From assembly GCA_937941765.1 (NCBI GenBank), contig CALDGQ010000120.1, positions 1 through 51,182 of the forward strand: a DNA stretch of 51,182 bases, written 5' to 3'. The notes below the pieces were generated by a model. The model was not told where the DNA came from and made no database searches. It was given only the letters and a program-made list of their open reading frames with translations. Source of the stretch: an uncultured Saprospiraceae bacterium (GTDB taxonomy: Bacteria > Bacteroidota > Bacteroidia > Chitinophagales > Saprospiraceae). Both the position numbers and the translations under genes were made by a program. Shown here piece by piece: positions 35,401 to 42,358 of the stretch; positions within the stretch are counted from its first letter, which is position 1; each line of letters opens with the position of its first letter.

Positions 35401-35595
35401 ATTAGACCTTGGATTAGGATCGGTTCCATTTATGCTGATAGTCACCACAATATCATCTGGATCACCACATACATTAAGAAAGTCTGGTACCGTTGCCGCA
35501 GATGCATATCCTACATCTAAATTATCTTGAGCGCTCACTTGACAAATAAATGCCAACAAGAGGGTTAGTGTGCTCAGCCATTTGAAGTGCTTCAT
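26494..35595 (-). CDS. Giant T9SS-secreted multi-domain adhesin (3033 aa)
   Basis: A signal peptide (ending VSAQ, residue about 22) leads into a ~1600-residue Cys-rich beta region resembling conserved-repeat/DUF11-type surface proteins. Ig-like repeats follow, including two nearly identical 80-residue units (about 1692-1771 and 1772-1851, with EWYDSA and GTNDSLIVNP). SprB-like repeats come next (about 2087-2400, GTYTVNATCGNSDG, PAGSYTVTVAD). Two related ~90-residue modules lie at about 2678-2853 (CVTYTGL..G.DTACI..CD and its copy), then a cadherin-like/Big segment (DYDTTFINVPVVV). A CHU_C sorting domain closes it (about 2945-3033, FTAVSPNKDGVNDGFF, YNRWGNKIYE). It is predicted to be a surface adhesin, as in the SprB class of gliding bacteria. 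The ligand is unknown. Confidence 0.9.
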   Translation of the reverse strand: MKHFKWLSTLTLLLAFICQVSAQDNLDVGYASAATVPDFLNVCGDPDDIVVTISINGTDPNPRSNIIATTNLFPGVEIVNFNPALSSPGVLLISSADPNMPIFEIPDLSPGGTTSVDIAFSIQATCAIPDTIAANNSVSIFDIWDLNYNLGTFVLLESDPTQEYRDAFAVPFFTTNVVNNVSAAREGDCFTRDILVTNSGLDGFVDSLLYENIQGPGVSVTDIQVNGIPLVFSKTVDINGDTIVSGYLDMTHFPSNTIGGGGSNGDGFFDPNETATVTESICVTDCDLGRSSEHIFSWGCYGSTCGTVSTNDFVAIGQGAANVSITPTGSIPDVNAGYCIAGNTSLTVTNNGVEIDPGFAAMIDIETGIGMGNTFALTDNQYNITSLVIAGVTIAPLATQVDLNNNALFTTDPDGPGGLEDLDGDGFFDDLAAGESYEMTAYYEFDCVGADTLDAANACVNEYSTFFSGRSLYYDACNDFNPILASSYFRPTNNNSDIQNFTQPDANIASDTFYISHFEERSILSFDKDCGGSEEYYLKIALPTGITPVFSTVQLFRNGGSIPFTVNSTSIVNDTAYVRFDGTNPFLTGRYDLRMGFTADCTTVIGPSEFPIEFGYSCPSCSCSHVWYCGTVQGPQLHTTDPPCPPLKCPEGVQTTEFSVERTTFGYTDNTYTTPIDEALANKKVAISCDSVQMRVMSVVGDLPISDSIGVTITYNNVDGTYSTDETFLFDYADVRINNQGTDYFCTLTAADLVVTSVDSIKTLEFDLHNCLVANGLTLDSMDVIEFIGNFTVNPDGPYPTQFRSVPNLRGYAYGRIDGDKFACDNWGDVFTIAKNQTVFAAPGSSEFPSGCEEANLAYRLITVNNGFTDWFGTEYRQAISVDSIVFTYDPSLLDVFDSFIPEVSFPGHPVYGNAFYPVNGFSASDNGVYVATFDTLSTVPALNDVLSYSFNFRIRAVPSCKALQGSNAGTNLYGFDTEIYWQDRYYGTDIGDGSCSTLEKDSSFTNLSYTDPPSFALTPISAPNINIAGDTAEWVVQLCNNSFEADAGLTWLSVVDTNAAVQIFSIEDISIPTSPVSLTVTPYATSDYYVISDGLLRADPGNTIDEICNTYRIKGLVQKCGNYQLDLNSGWNCGPITDPLWTPLDYPPCDELAMPVTFTTLDPFLDANVVEQPGGTNPDLCDTITIGIIVRNTDLGSLYDLNSNIILPLQGATLVPGSFEVAYPSGGTYIPALGDPTYTGTTIQGNVYNYPDFSMLHSFLDVNGLAGFDPGNPTDSNELIIRYQFVTDCDYISGSLNYFNFVGDKSCADTTNFEAGETLPIHLNGTNAGGTKLFDISVTNGTGLLSGGTGTIDLCATNLTNTLSDATDQVMLNLPSGVTYSGGSSIATTPTGWVVGEPASQDVNGVTMLTWTLPAGMVLNDQACFSFDLTSPAYTCDIDSIEVVLTTVTANNLLCTTSGANCAAMSNTSTNNGSTLIPILQNNLMLDIVSMTSICAPTDSENITITGNVVNNSPTTNLPAVSLDVYFDINANNVVDGPDVLLANFADPNALAPNSSIPFTMNFSATENSLCQMIAQIDTTGYNSCGNALFNLNAPQLLTAGADSTYCVAAGSGITGPIGDANCGSMTGYTFNWTAIAPATVAELDDTTIPNPTVTINDPINPSDVYQYVVQTSRPNCGVSIDTVAISFASGTPITAVAMPDTIGCGGGTMPLLVATGATTYEWYDSANTLLGTNDSLIVNPAITSTYTVNSTDVGGCTSTAQVTVTVLNATPVTAVASPDTIGCGGANMPLLVATGGVSYEWYDSAATLLGTNDSLIVNPTATSVYTVNSIDAGGCASSAQVTVTVLNGPMVTASASPDTLTCTTTLTTLTAAGAVNYDWYDTAFIASGGSITMAPTTNTTYMVVGTDVNACTDTAFVAVVVAGGAGTAFASASQDTICVGETVTLSGGTAANLTWFDDMSNNVGAGASINVNPISTTNYMLVADDGPTCSDTAFVAVVVNSVPAITFSSGTVNDCNGTSIPVNVAVTDSIVNYVINGTGTFINDALVSASSLTFDAIYNGVDEFLDVTIQNEFGCTLVERINIVACGTCADELATGTYTVNATCGNSDGVAEVGVIGSAASYTYTWDPSIGTANVDGNRREDLPAGSYTVTVADINAAACTEVVTVVVSNTDGPDASYFPTASDCAIANGTATMSPLNFTYTWADGPVSNFRDDLPSGNIIVTIEDPANPGCTSTIEVVIPENNTLEADVTLNNLAHCGVNDGTATINMNGGSGTYSFSWPSGIATQDSLAAGTHRVTVTDTGSTGCELPVIFVMLDSVPPATVTIDSVYNISCPGVADGSVDFSIVYDAAFVGPADTIITNTFDTFVNGVFAPGAYCIEIRDASGCVAGGDCFTITSPDPVDLVFDTYPACAGPDSLQVDLTISGGTLPYFVNWFDLAGTDNTEDRYNITNGVYDVEVMDANGCLVSFNNLLVPDCPLTGCNIGLTVSSDTLITTVDGCTTSASFCIEEDPFVLSTYSIFDNGVPYTAGLDPCGFEMSQGYDYATLFGAGNLGPYSVNSWTVDNNTYTGQFNTLDELVDSLNTWNPLGNWSYAASPMFIYGGDSNIFNYGQLVIEAIDFGAVSTFPYTALMTPTGYGIAVAPGFHELIVVDSITGCADTLYAMIDCNDIENVYDTIFIDESVTYCIDTSTLNIGTVVSMMNVCPELADGNVEFEIDPATYCVTYTGLTLGIDTACIQFCDAMNVCDTINFYITVEPEFDLVTDWFVDSVYVFETDELCIDTTELPGNVVSIDNFCLDNSGTEVEFFINPLTYCVEYTGLAIGKDTACIEVCDDLGYCDTTYMCIYVPIYNDPPVAVDDYDTTFINVPVVVSLKPNDTLFGGVDSIYLISDPLYGEATLNFDCTVTYNPGDEFCARTDYFDYVVCTPTGCDTATIHIYIECTDIVIFTAVSPNKDGVNDGFFIAGIEDFPDSRLCLYNRWGNKIYEKIGYQNDWQGTWGGDKDLPDGTYFYVLELNDEDKRKFSGYFELFR

Positions 35596-35780
35596 AGCTG
35601 AAAATTTTTGTTAGTGTTTAATTAAAATCTTTTACAGAAGATGATATTTTACAGCATAGTGCTATATCAGATCATCTAGTTACGTATTACAACTAATTTC
35701 ATACCAAAATTTTTCTTAAACTATAAGGTACTGATATTCAACTGAATAGGTATAAATTCTATTTCTTGAATGGACATAAG

Positions 35781-35814
35781 AAAAGCCCTAACATTCGTGT
35801 AGAATGTTAAGGCT
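35781..35814 (-). terminator. Terminator after the 1500-aa protein gene
   Basis: AGCC-TAACATTC (35784-35796) pairs with GAATGTTA-GGCT (35802-35814). On the minus strand it is followed by TTTTCTT. It separates the two giant minus-strand genes, so they are likely independent transcripts. Confidence 0.72.
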
Positions 35815-35834
35815 CTAAGGGATAAGAGGAGTAT

Positions 35835-38800
35835 TTATTTCTTTTTGATAGATTTTAATCGTTGAATAAATGCGTTTGCTTTCGCTTCTTCTTCCAAAAT
35901 GATTTCATACATTTCACCATCTGCTAGTTTTTCTGTTTTCTCTTTCTTTTTCAAATTTTGGATTGCATCGGTGTAAGCAGTATTGTTAGAAGTGGTTTTT
36001 AAAATTCCATCTCTGTAACCAAAGTAGTAGTAATAACCACTTGGAGAAGCAATGTGAAAATACATTCTGTCTTCATCTCCATTTATTGGCATTTTTATCT
36101 CCATTTGCGCATCTAGTACTTTATTTACGGGCATTCCACCTACATGCACCAAATTTACAGTTTCATTGTTAGAGATAAAAGATTGGAAATCACCGTCCCA
36201 TTGGAAACTGGTTTTTCCCAACATAAATAATGGCATTCCATTCTCGATTTTCTTTCCTTTTTTGTCTTTTTTATGTGGGATTAAAAGTTCGTTGGAAGCA
36301 TTCATCATTGCAAGCGCACTGAATAATTCACTAGAATTTTCGATTAAATTAGAAAGTGATTTTTTGTAAAATTCTTTATCTCCATAGTTTGCATTTCTAG
36401 CGTCAAAACTTCCGTTGTAAATATCATTGATAATTATTTGCTTGATATTATTAGGCAAGATAAAATCAAATTCTGCCATTGCATTTATGCTAAATTCATG
36501 TGATTTTTCAGCTATATTTACTTCGGCAACACCCGAACATTTTAGATCAACTGCACGCATATTGTTACCTATTTCAAAAAGTCCCTCTGCAACTACCGAT
36601 CTCGTTTCATCGTCATATCTTAGTTCATCTCCAACGACAGAAGCAGTTGCAACTCTTAAGGAATCACCGAAGACAAAAACATCGTCTTTGTCATCGTACT
36701 TAAACATGCCTCTTCCATCAATTAATGCACGATCTTTTCGGTTTGGAAGTGCTGCCATGACAGACGGATATACTTTTCCAGTTTCTTTACTTACAAATAA
36801 GCCCGTTCTAATTGGTAATCCATTCTCGTTTTTAGGTTCATCGTAACTAATAGACAAATCTCCTTTATCACCTTGAAAATCAACACTAAACCAATTTTTC
36901 TGAGGTAAATTTTTGGCATCTAATTTTGCTAGTCCTTTAAATTTTAAGTTGACAGACTCGGCATTCAAAGAAATATCTCCTGCAAAAAATGTTTTGGTAT
37001 TTATTTTAAAATTATCGTCCATTTCCACTGTACCATTCGCTCTTGTAACTACTTTTTTATCTTTTGCTTTTCCCTTTCCGAATGGCCCACCAACGATTTC
37101 ACTGAACTCAATTTCTTGTTTTGTATTTCCAATGTTATATTCATAAAAACCTTTTGCTACATACTCCTTTTTACCTTTGATATCGACGGTAGCTCTATTG
37201 ATGATATGATTTTTATTTTTAGTGTTGGCAATAATTTGGGCATTTTCCATTGTTTGAAAAGCGCCTTCTTTTTCAATCACCAATTTCCCTTCATTGGGAT
37301 GAATAAATGCATCTGCAACGGTTACATAAGGGACACCAGAGATTCTCAACTCGCTTGTTTCCATATCATATTCTGCATTCGCCCCTTCAAAATTGACCGT
37401 GTCATTGTCTACAAATTCAGACATAAAACTTGCCAATGTACTTTTGTCCGAAACAAAGGTTATTTTCCCATTATTCATGTCCCAATTAAATGCATTCATG
37501 GTAGTGGAGCATTTATTGTAAGGAATTTCGGTGATGTGATCTTTATCTCTTGATTCAAAATACCCTAAGTTTTTTTCAAAATCGATCTCTAATTTTACAT
37601 TTTTAGTATCAATTGCAAAACCTTTTAGATCTCTTGATTTGATAGAAAAATTGGCACTATCCGATTTAATTTTCTTTGTTTCAAATGTAAAATCATCAGA
37701 ATTAATTATTCCTTTAGACCATTCAAATTTACCAGCGGCACTCAATTGTTCAGGTGTTAAATTAATTTCACCGTCAAATTTATAGTCACTACTTCCAAAG
37801 AATTCAAATGGATTTTCACCTGAATTAGCTGACAATGAATCAACATAAGGATCCCAAACAACACTCACTAATTCTCCGTCAACTCTTGGAAAATCCGGGC
37901 TTGATTTTTCTTCTATTACAAACTTATTACTTTTCGAAATTGTTTTGTTAGGTAAAAATGTAATTGTGTCCGATTCGAATGTGCAAGACAAGTACGAAAT
38001 CGCTCCTTTCCCTAATAAACCATTATTACTTAAATCAATTTCACCGACATAATTTCCTTTTCCTTTATACATTTCCAAGCCTTCAGCATCCGTGTTTGTT
38101 TTAAAGCCTAATGAAGCATCTTGTTCTTTTAAAATTATGGTCTCTTTGATCGGTGGAAAAATATCTGCTGAAATTAAATTCCCTTTAAATTTGAGATGTT
38201 CTTTTTCCAATTTATCTAAGGCATTTAAACTAAATGGATTCAATTCGAAATAAAATTTATCTCTTGTATAAGCTGAATCTTGTGTAGTTTTCCAATCATA
38301 AAAAACACGTGGTTTATTTTCTACTTTCAATGCAGGAAAAATATCGATATCCTCTTTTCCGGATTTGTTTGCTGGTGCATCAATCAATAAAATTCCTTCT
38401 AAATGTTCAATTCTTGAAGCGATTGAAATGGCATTTGGGCGATGTTCGCTGTCAAAAGTCCCATCTTGTACAAAAAGGTCAAAATATCTTACAGAGTCTA
38501 AATTAATTTGGAACTTGTCATATTTAAATTCAAAATCTTTTCCATTTAACAAAGTATAACCTGCAAACAAATCACCGTCAAATGTCAAGTCTCTATTTTT
38601 TGTAAAAGTAACTTGTTCGCCAAGTGGTTTCATCCCAACTCTTTGTGTTCTACTTAATTCAAATTTTTTGATTCCATTAACTAAAACATCTTGGTTGTTT
38701 AATGTTAGCACCGCATTGTTTTCATCAGTATCAGAAACAAGTTTTAAATTATCATAATCTTTTTTCTTTTGCGCTGCATCTGCATAGTGGAATAATTTAT

Positions 38801-40337
38801 CTGTCACTACTACCGTTTCATTTTCAATATCATAATTAATAAATCCTAAAGCCACCAAATCAAAAAGCATTGTTTTTATATTGGTAATGCTAAATTTAGG
38901 ATTCATCTTTTTAGCGATTACATTTGCATCTAGTGTGTTAGAACCTTGTTCTTTGCAAACTACTTTCAACAAAGCAATTGGATTGGTATTAGAAACACTT
39001 TGTAATCTTCTATATTCCACTTCATCAAAATATTCCATTGATTCAAAACGAACTCTTTTTCCTGATTTATCAGTACTTAATTTTTTCTCTCCGACAACAA
39101 TAGATCCATCATTGATATACCATTTCAACTTGTCCGAGTCAATATTAATCTGGTGGTAGGTACTTAAAAATGGACTTTGTCCTCCTCCTCTACTATCTCT
39201 CGCCAAATTCAGTTCATTCAATTTGATGTTCAAATCTATCTTTACGGATGGATGATAAATTGAATCTTGTCCTGCGTAAATGACAGATGTTACTTTTTCA
39301 GCAATCACTCTTTCACCAGGTGTTATAGCAAACTCATTTGCACTTGCTTTGTAAATTAATTTATGTTGATCATCATATAGTGTCAACATTGCTTTATTTT
39401 CACTATTTCCAATACCAAACAACGTACTTCCATGCAATTTAAATCCTGCATTTAGTTTAATGTTATCACCTAAATTATTGATCTTTACGAAAACATTGTT
39501 AGATTCAAATTTAGGATAGCTTGATTTAGCAGATTTGCTGACTACTACTTTATCAATTAATGTTCCATCTAACAATATATCTTTAAAAAAGTGTTTGTAC
39601 ACCAATTGTGCTTGATTTGCTTGATAAGTCATTTTTGAAATATCGATGGTAAAGTCAGAAAGTAAACTATGCACTTCTTTCATTCCGTCGTTTCTCCAAT
39701 AAGTTTTTCCTTTATTTCCTTTAAATAACTTTTGCACCGGATAATACTTTCCTGCAGCATCTGAAATCGCAATGGACTCATTTTTACGTTCACAAGTCAG
39801 TCTTAACTTTGGAAAACTGACAAAGGCTTTTTCATCTTCATATTTTAATTCAAACGCTTCTGATTCCACTTTCCAGTTACTAGTTTTATGTAATGAAAGG
39901 TCCTTAAAGAAAGCTGCTGTAAATTGAAGATATACTTTGGTTGGTTTGAAATTCCGATCGGTGATGTCATTTAACAAACCATTTAGCACGGTATGCATGT
40001 CATTATAATGACTTGACATTCTAGCTTGCTTTTTTATTTCTGTAATTGAAATTAGATAGTCTTTGAAATATGGACTTGCTTTTAGCTTATTCGTGTGCAT
40101 TTGGTTAAGAATTCCAAGCGTCGCTTCAAATTCTGCATCATCAAACTTATTTGCGTTGAAAAGTAATTCGTAATCACTATAAACCTGAAGCATTGCTTGT
40201 TGCTTACTTTTCGTCATAAAGACTTTCAGCTTTTCAAGATATTCTTTTTTATCTGCTGGAAAATAGGCTTCATTATTATTAGCAAATGTGAAAGTTACAC
40301 ACAACATCAATAAGCTTGAGAAGATAAGACGTATCAT
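35835..40337 (-). CDS. Giant exported protein of unknown function (1500 aa)
   Basis: A signal peptide (MIRLIFSSLLMLCVTFTFA) is followed by an N-terminal helical region (about 20-140) and then about 1300 residues of strand-forming, charged, non-repetitive sequence. There is no T9SS tail, no CHU_C domain and no cysteine-rich pattern; the C-terminus ends in a basic helix (IQRLKSIKKK). Short recurring phrases such as FDGDLFAGYTLLNGKDFEF and FKGNLISADIFPPIKE, and segments near 1030-1130 (AEYDMETSELRISGVPYV), resemble the stacked beta-strand style of LptA/OstA or AsmA-like envelope proteins, but I cannot show homology. A periplasmic or inner-face outer-membrane role is inferred. It is transcribed alone. 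Confidence 0.8.
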   Translation of the reverse strand: MIRLIFSSLLMLCVTFTFANNNEAYFPADKKEYLEKLKVFMTKSKQQAMLQVYSDYELLFNANKFDDAEFEATLGILNQMHTNKLKASPYFKDYLISITEIKKQARMSSHYNDMHTVLNGLLNDITDRNFKPTKVYLQFTAAFFKDLSLHKTSNWKVESEAFELKYEDEKAFVSFPKLRLTCERKNESIAISDAAGKYYPVQKLFKGNKGKTYWRNDGMKEVHSLLSDFTIDISKMTYQANQAQLVYKHFFKDILLDGTLIDKVVVSKSAKSSYPKFESNNVFVKINNLGDNIKLNAGFKLHGSTLFGIGNSENKAMLTLYDDQHKLIYKASANEFAITPGERVIAEKVTSVIYAGQDSIYHPSVKIDLNIKLNELNLARDSRGGGQSPFLSTYHQINIDSDKLKWYINDGSIVVGEKKLSTDKSGKRVRFESMEYFDEVEYRRLQSVSNTNPIALLKVVCKEQGSNTLDANVIAKKMNPKFSITNIKTMLFDLVALGFINYDIENETVVVTDKLFHYADAAQKKKDYDNLKLVSDTDENNAVLTLNNQDVLVNGIKKFELSRTQRVGMKPLGEQVTFTKNRDLTFDGDLFAGYTLLNGKDFEFKYDKFQINLDSVRYFDLFVQDGTFDSEHRPNAISIASRIEHLEGILLIDAPANKSGKEDIDIFPALKVENKPRVFYDWKTTQDSAYTRDKFYFELNPFSLNALDKLEKEHLKFKGNLISADIFPPIKETIILKEQDASLGFKTNTDAEGLEMYKGKGNYVGEIDLSNNGLLGKGAISYLSCTFESDTITFLPNKTISKSNKFVIEEKSSPDFPRVDGELVSVVWDPYVDSLSANSGENPFEFFGSSDYKFDGEINLTPEQLSAAGKFEWSKGIINSDDFTFETKKIKSDSANFSIKSRDLKGFAIDTKNVKLEIDFEKNLGYFESRDKDHITEIPYNKCSTTMNAFNWDMNNGKITFVSDKSTLASFMSEFVDNDTVNFEGANAEYDMETSELRISGVPYVTVADAFIHPNEGKLVIEKEGAFQTMENAQIIANTKNKNHIINRATVDIKGKKEYVAKGFYEYNIGNTKQEIEFSEIVGGPFGKGKAKDKKVVTRANGTVEMDDNFKINTKTFFAGDISLNAESVNLKFKGLAKLDAKNLPQKNWFSVDFQGDKGDLSISYDEPKNENGLPIRTGLFVSKETGKVYPSVMAALPNRKDRALIDGRGMFKYDDKDDVFVFGDSLRVATASVVGDELRYDDETRSVVAEGLFEIGNNMRAVDLKCSGVAEVNIAEKSHEFSINAMAEFDFILPNNIKQIIINDIYNGSFDARNANYGDKEFYKKSLSNLIENSSELFSALAMMNASNELLIPHKKDKKGKKIENGMPLFMLGKTSFQWDGDFQSFISNNETVNLVHVGGMPVNKVLDAQMEIKMPINGDEDRMYFHIASPSGYYYYFGYRDGILKTTSNNTAYTDAIQNLKKKEKTEKLADGEMYEIILEEEAKANAFIQRLKSIKKK

Positions 40338-40536
40338 TAATTCGGTTTTGGCGAGGGATTTCGGTTAAAAAGGTAAAATTCTTGGGAGTAGCTTGGGAAG
40401 TAAAATGAGGAGAAAAAGAAAGGGATTTTTTAGGGAAGATTTGAGACTTCAATCTACAACTTACCTATAACCAATGCTTACCCTTCAAATGGTAATGTTC
40501 ATTTGAGATAATTAAAGGATATCTAACTTTATTACT

Positions 40537-40544
40537 TATTTTTG
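40537..40544 (+). promoter_or_regulatory. Candidate -7 box for the lipoprotein gene at 40588
   Basis: TATTTTTG matches TAnnTTTG and lies 43 nt before the ATG in the divergent 250-nt gap. No well-spaced -33 TTTG was found, so support is partial. Confidence 0.35.
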
Positions 40545-40587
40545 GTAGTGTTATAATAAATTGAGTTAGAAAATACGTTAGGATAAA

Positions 40588-41127
40588 ATGAAATATGTCA
40601 TTCCAAAAGCTATTGGCCAAGCAGGTTATTCTTTAATTATTCTGTGCATACTTATTGTTGGATGTGGAAAAAATCAGCAAAAAAGTAGTGGGAATGATTT
40701 TGAAAATTGTAAATTTGGTGCTCCTAAAGCTATTTTCTCAGATGTTTTCCCTTCAATTACTTCCCATTCTTTCAAAATTTTCAATAAAGAAGGTATAGAA
40801 ACCGTGCGATTTGATAATGGTATGGTGATGGAATTGATTCAAAGCGGATGTGACCATATTGTACAATCCTTTAAATTTAGATTACCTGGCGATCATCGTA
40901 AAAAAAATGCCCTAGATTGGGTAGAAGAAGCGGTTGTTCAACTTCGATTTTTGGGAGGACTCGATGAAAAATTTGCCTCTTTATCTTTCTGGGGAAATGA
41001 AATTGAGCAACGAAAGTCTGAGATAAAATTAGGATCCACACTTGATATTCAACAAGGATTTAAGGTGAAAATAGATAAAGTGCTGAGTACCAATGAATCA
41101 ATACTACTGTTAGAGCTTAGTCAGTGA
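40588..41127 (+). CDS. Small lipoprotein of unknown function
   Basis: A 179-aa protein with a good lipobox, IVGC, giving Cys26 as the lipidated residue. The mature region is strand-rich with two further cysteines (Cys41 in FENCKFG and one in QSGCDHIVQ) that could form a disulfide bond, and it ends in SILLLELSQ. I recognise no family. It is divergent from the 1500-aa exported protein, with which it shares a 250-nt upstream region, and is followed by the OmpA-like gene after 137 nt. Confidence 0.72.
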   Translation: MKYVIPKAIGQAGYSLIILCILIVGCGKNQQKSSGNDFENCKFGAPKAIFSDVFPSITSHSFKIFNKEGIETVRFDNGMVMELIQSGCDHIVQSFKFRLPGDHRKKNALDWVEEAVVQLRFLGGLDEKFASLSFWGNEIEQRKSEIKLGSTLDIQQGFKVKIDKVLSTNESILLLELSQ

Positions 41128-41209
41128 CAATAAAAAATTCAGCTTTTTAGGGTATTTTTATCACGTCATAAGCCTATAAATTCCCCATTTTAGTATCTTT
41201 ACTTAGATA

Positions 41210-41217
41210 TATCTTTG
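41210..41217 (+). promoter_or_regulatory. Candidate -7 box for the OmpA-like gene
   Basis: TATCTTTG matches TAnnTTTG, 47 nt before the ATG at 41265. The -33 element is not clear. Confidence 0.35.
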
Positions 41218-41264
41218 GTTCGCTTAAGAGATATTTATCCCAAATTTAATTCATACTCATATCT

Positions 41265-42308
41265 ATGAAAAATACAGTTTTTCCATTGCTGGTTAGTGCG
41301 CTTGTCCTATGGATAGTAGGCGGCTCTGTTTGGTATTCGAAAACATTTTGCGGATCGAATCCTAATGCAATTCCAGGTTTCGAAGTGATTGATGGTTCTT
41401 TTAGTTACAATGCTGCTAGTACCTTTTACTTTGTTCCAAATAGTGCTGAGCCTGTGATTCCATCTGATACAGAAATTGCACTTAAAAAAATTGCAGGACA
41501 TTTAAAGCGTAACCCTTATCGTCAATTAACCCTGAGCGGTATTTATAATATCTCAGAAAAATCTCAAACTAAAAGTGAAAACCTTGGAATAGCACGTGCA
41601 AATGCTATCAGGAAAAAATTAGTTCACCATGGGGCAATCCGTGAGAATATAAAAGTAAAAGGCATTAAAACTAACAATGGTCAAGGTGGCCGAAGAAAGT
41701 TATTTGGAGGTGTCTTGTTTTCATTTTTCGAAGATCCAGATAGCAAAACTGCTGTTGAAATTCAAGGTGCGGTTGTACCTGTTGCATCTAATGCAGATTT
41801 AATGGCAAGCTCTAGAACAACAACTCCTCCAAAAGTTGAAGAAGTTGTCGAAGAGAAAGTTAAACTGATTGCAACTCCTCCTCCACCAGAAAAGGAAGTT
41901 GTGGAAGAAGATGATGATACTGAATTGGTGACAATTGGTAGCGTTCAAAATGCAGATACCTATAAAATGAGACCATTGAATTTATATTTTCCTTCTAATA
42001 AATATAAACTAAAACTGGTCCCAGAACTTGAAATTTATTTCAATGATTTGAAAGCTTTTCTTAAAGCAAACCCTAAAACAAAGATTTATTTGACTGGGCA
42101 CTCTGACAGTATGGGAGACAATCCAAAATATAATATGAGATTGTCCAAATTACGTGCAAGAGCTGTCAAAGTATTTATGGAAGAAAATGGGTTTCCTAAC
42201 AATCTAATTATCATTGATTATAAAGGTCCAGACGAACCATTGGCAGATAATGAAACAGAGGAAGGAAGAACCAAAAATCGTCGTGTAGAAGTAAGAGTAC
42301 ATGAGTAA
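41265..42308 (+). CDS. OmpA-family protein with two OmpA-like modules
   Basis: A 347-aa protein. An N-terminal membrane anchor or uncleaved signal (about 6-24) is followed by a first, divergent OmpA-like module (about 45-165: FYFVPNSAEPVIPSDTEIAL, ENLGIARANAIRKKLVHHG). A Pro/Glu-rich linker follows (about 185-225), then a canonical C-terminal OmpA/MotB domain (about 235-347) with YFPSNKYKL, LTGHSDSMGDNPKYNMRLS, LRARAVKVFM and NRRVEVRV. The canonical domain should bind meso-diaminopimelate in peptidoglycan through its Asp and Arg residues. There is no beta-barrel, so it tethers the inner membrane (or a lipid) to the wall. The coiled-coil/HhH gene follows 50 nt downstream, probably in the same operon. 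Confidence 0.88.
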   Translation: MKNTVFPLLVSALVLWIVGGSVWYSKTFCGSNPNAIPGFEVIDGSFSYNAASTFYFVPNSAEPVIPSDTEIALKKIAGHLKRNPYRQLTLSGIYNISEKSQTKSENLGIARANAIRKKLVHHGAIRENIKVKGIKTNNGQGGRRKLFGGVLFSFFEDPDSKTAVEIQGAVVPVASNADLMASSRTTTPPKVEEVVEEKVKLIATPPPPEKEVVEEDDDTELVTIGSVQNADTYKMRPLNLYFPSNKYKLKLVPELEIYFNDLKAFLKANPKTKIYLTGHSDSMGDNPKYNMRLSKLRARAVKVFMEENGFPNNLIIIDYKGPDEPLADNETEEGRTKNRRVEVRVHE

Positions 42309-42358
42309 GATCAAAACTAATTAAAGAAAATAGTTCCAAAAATTTAATAGTAAGTGAT

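Noticed and set aside
36427..36846. 139-codon plus-strand frame
   Set aside because: It is an antisense shadow of the 1500-aa gene with Ser/Leu-rich translation and no recognisable domain.
37116..37553. 145-codon plus-strand frame
   Set aside because: It lies antisense within the 1500-aa exported protein gene and shows only low-complexity, Cys/Phe-rich translation.
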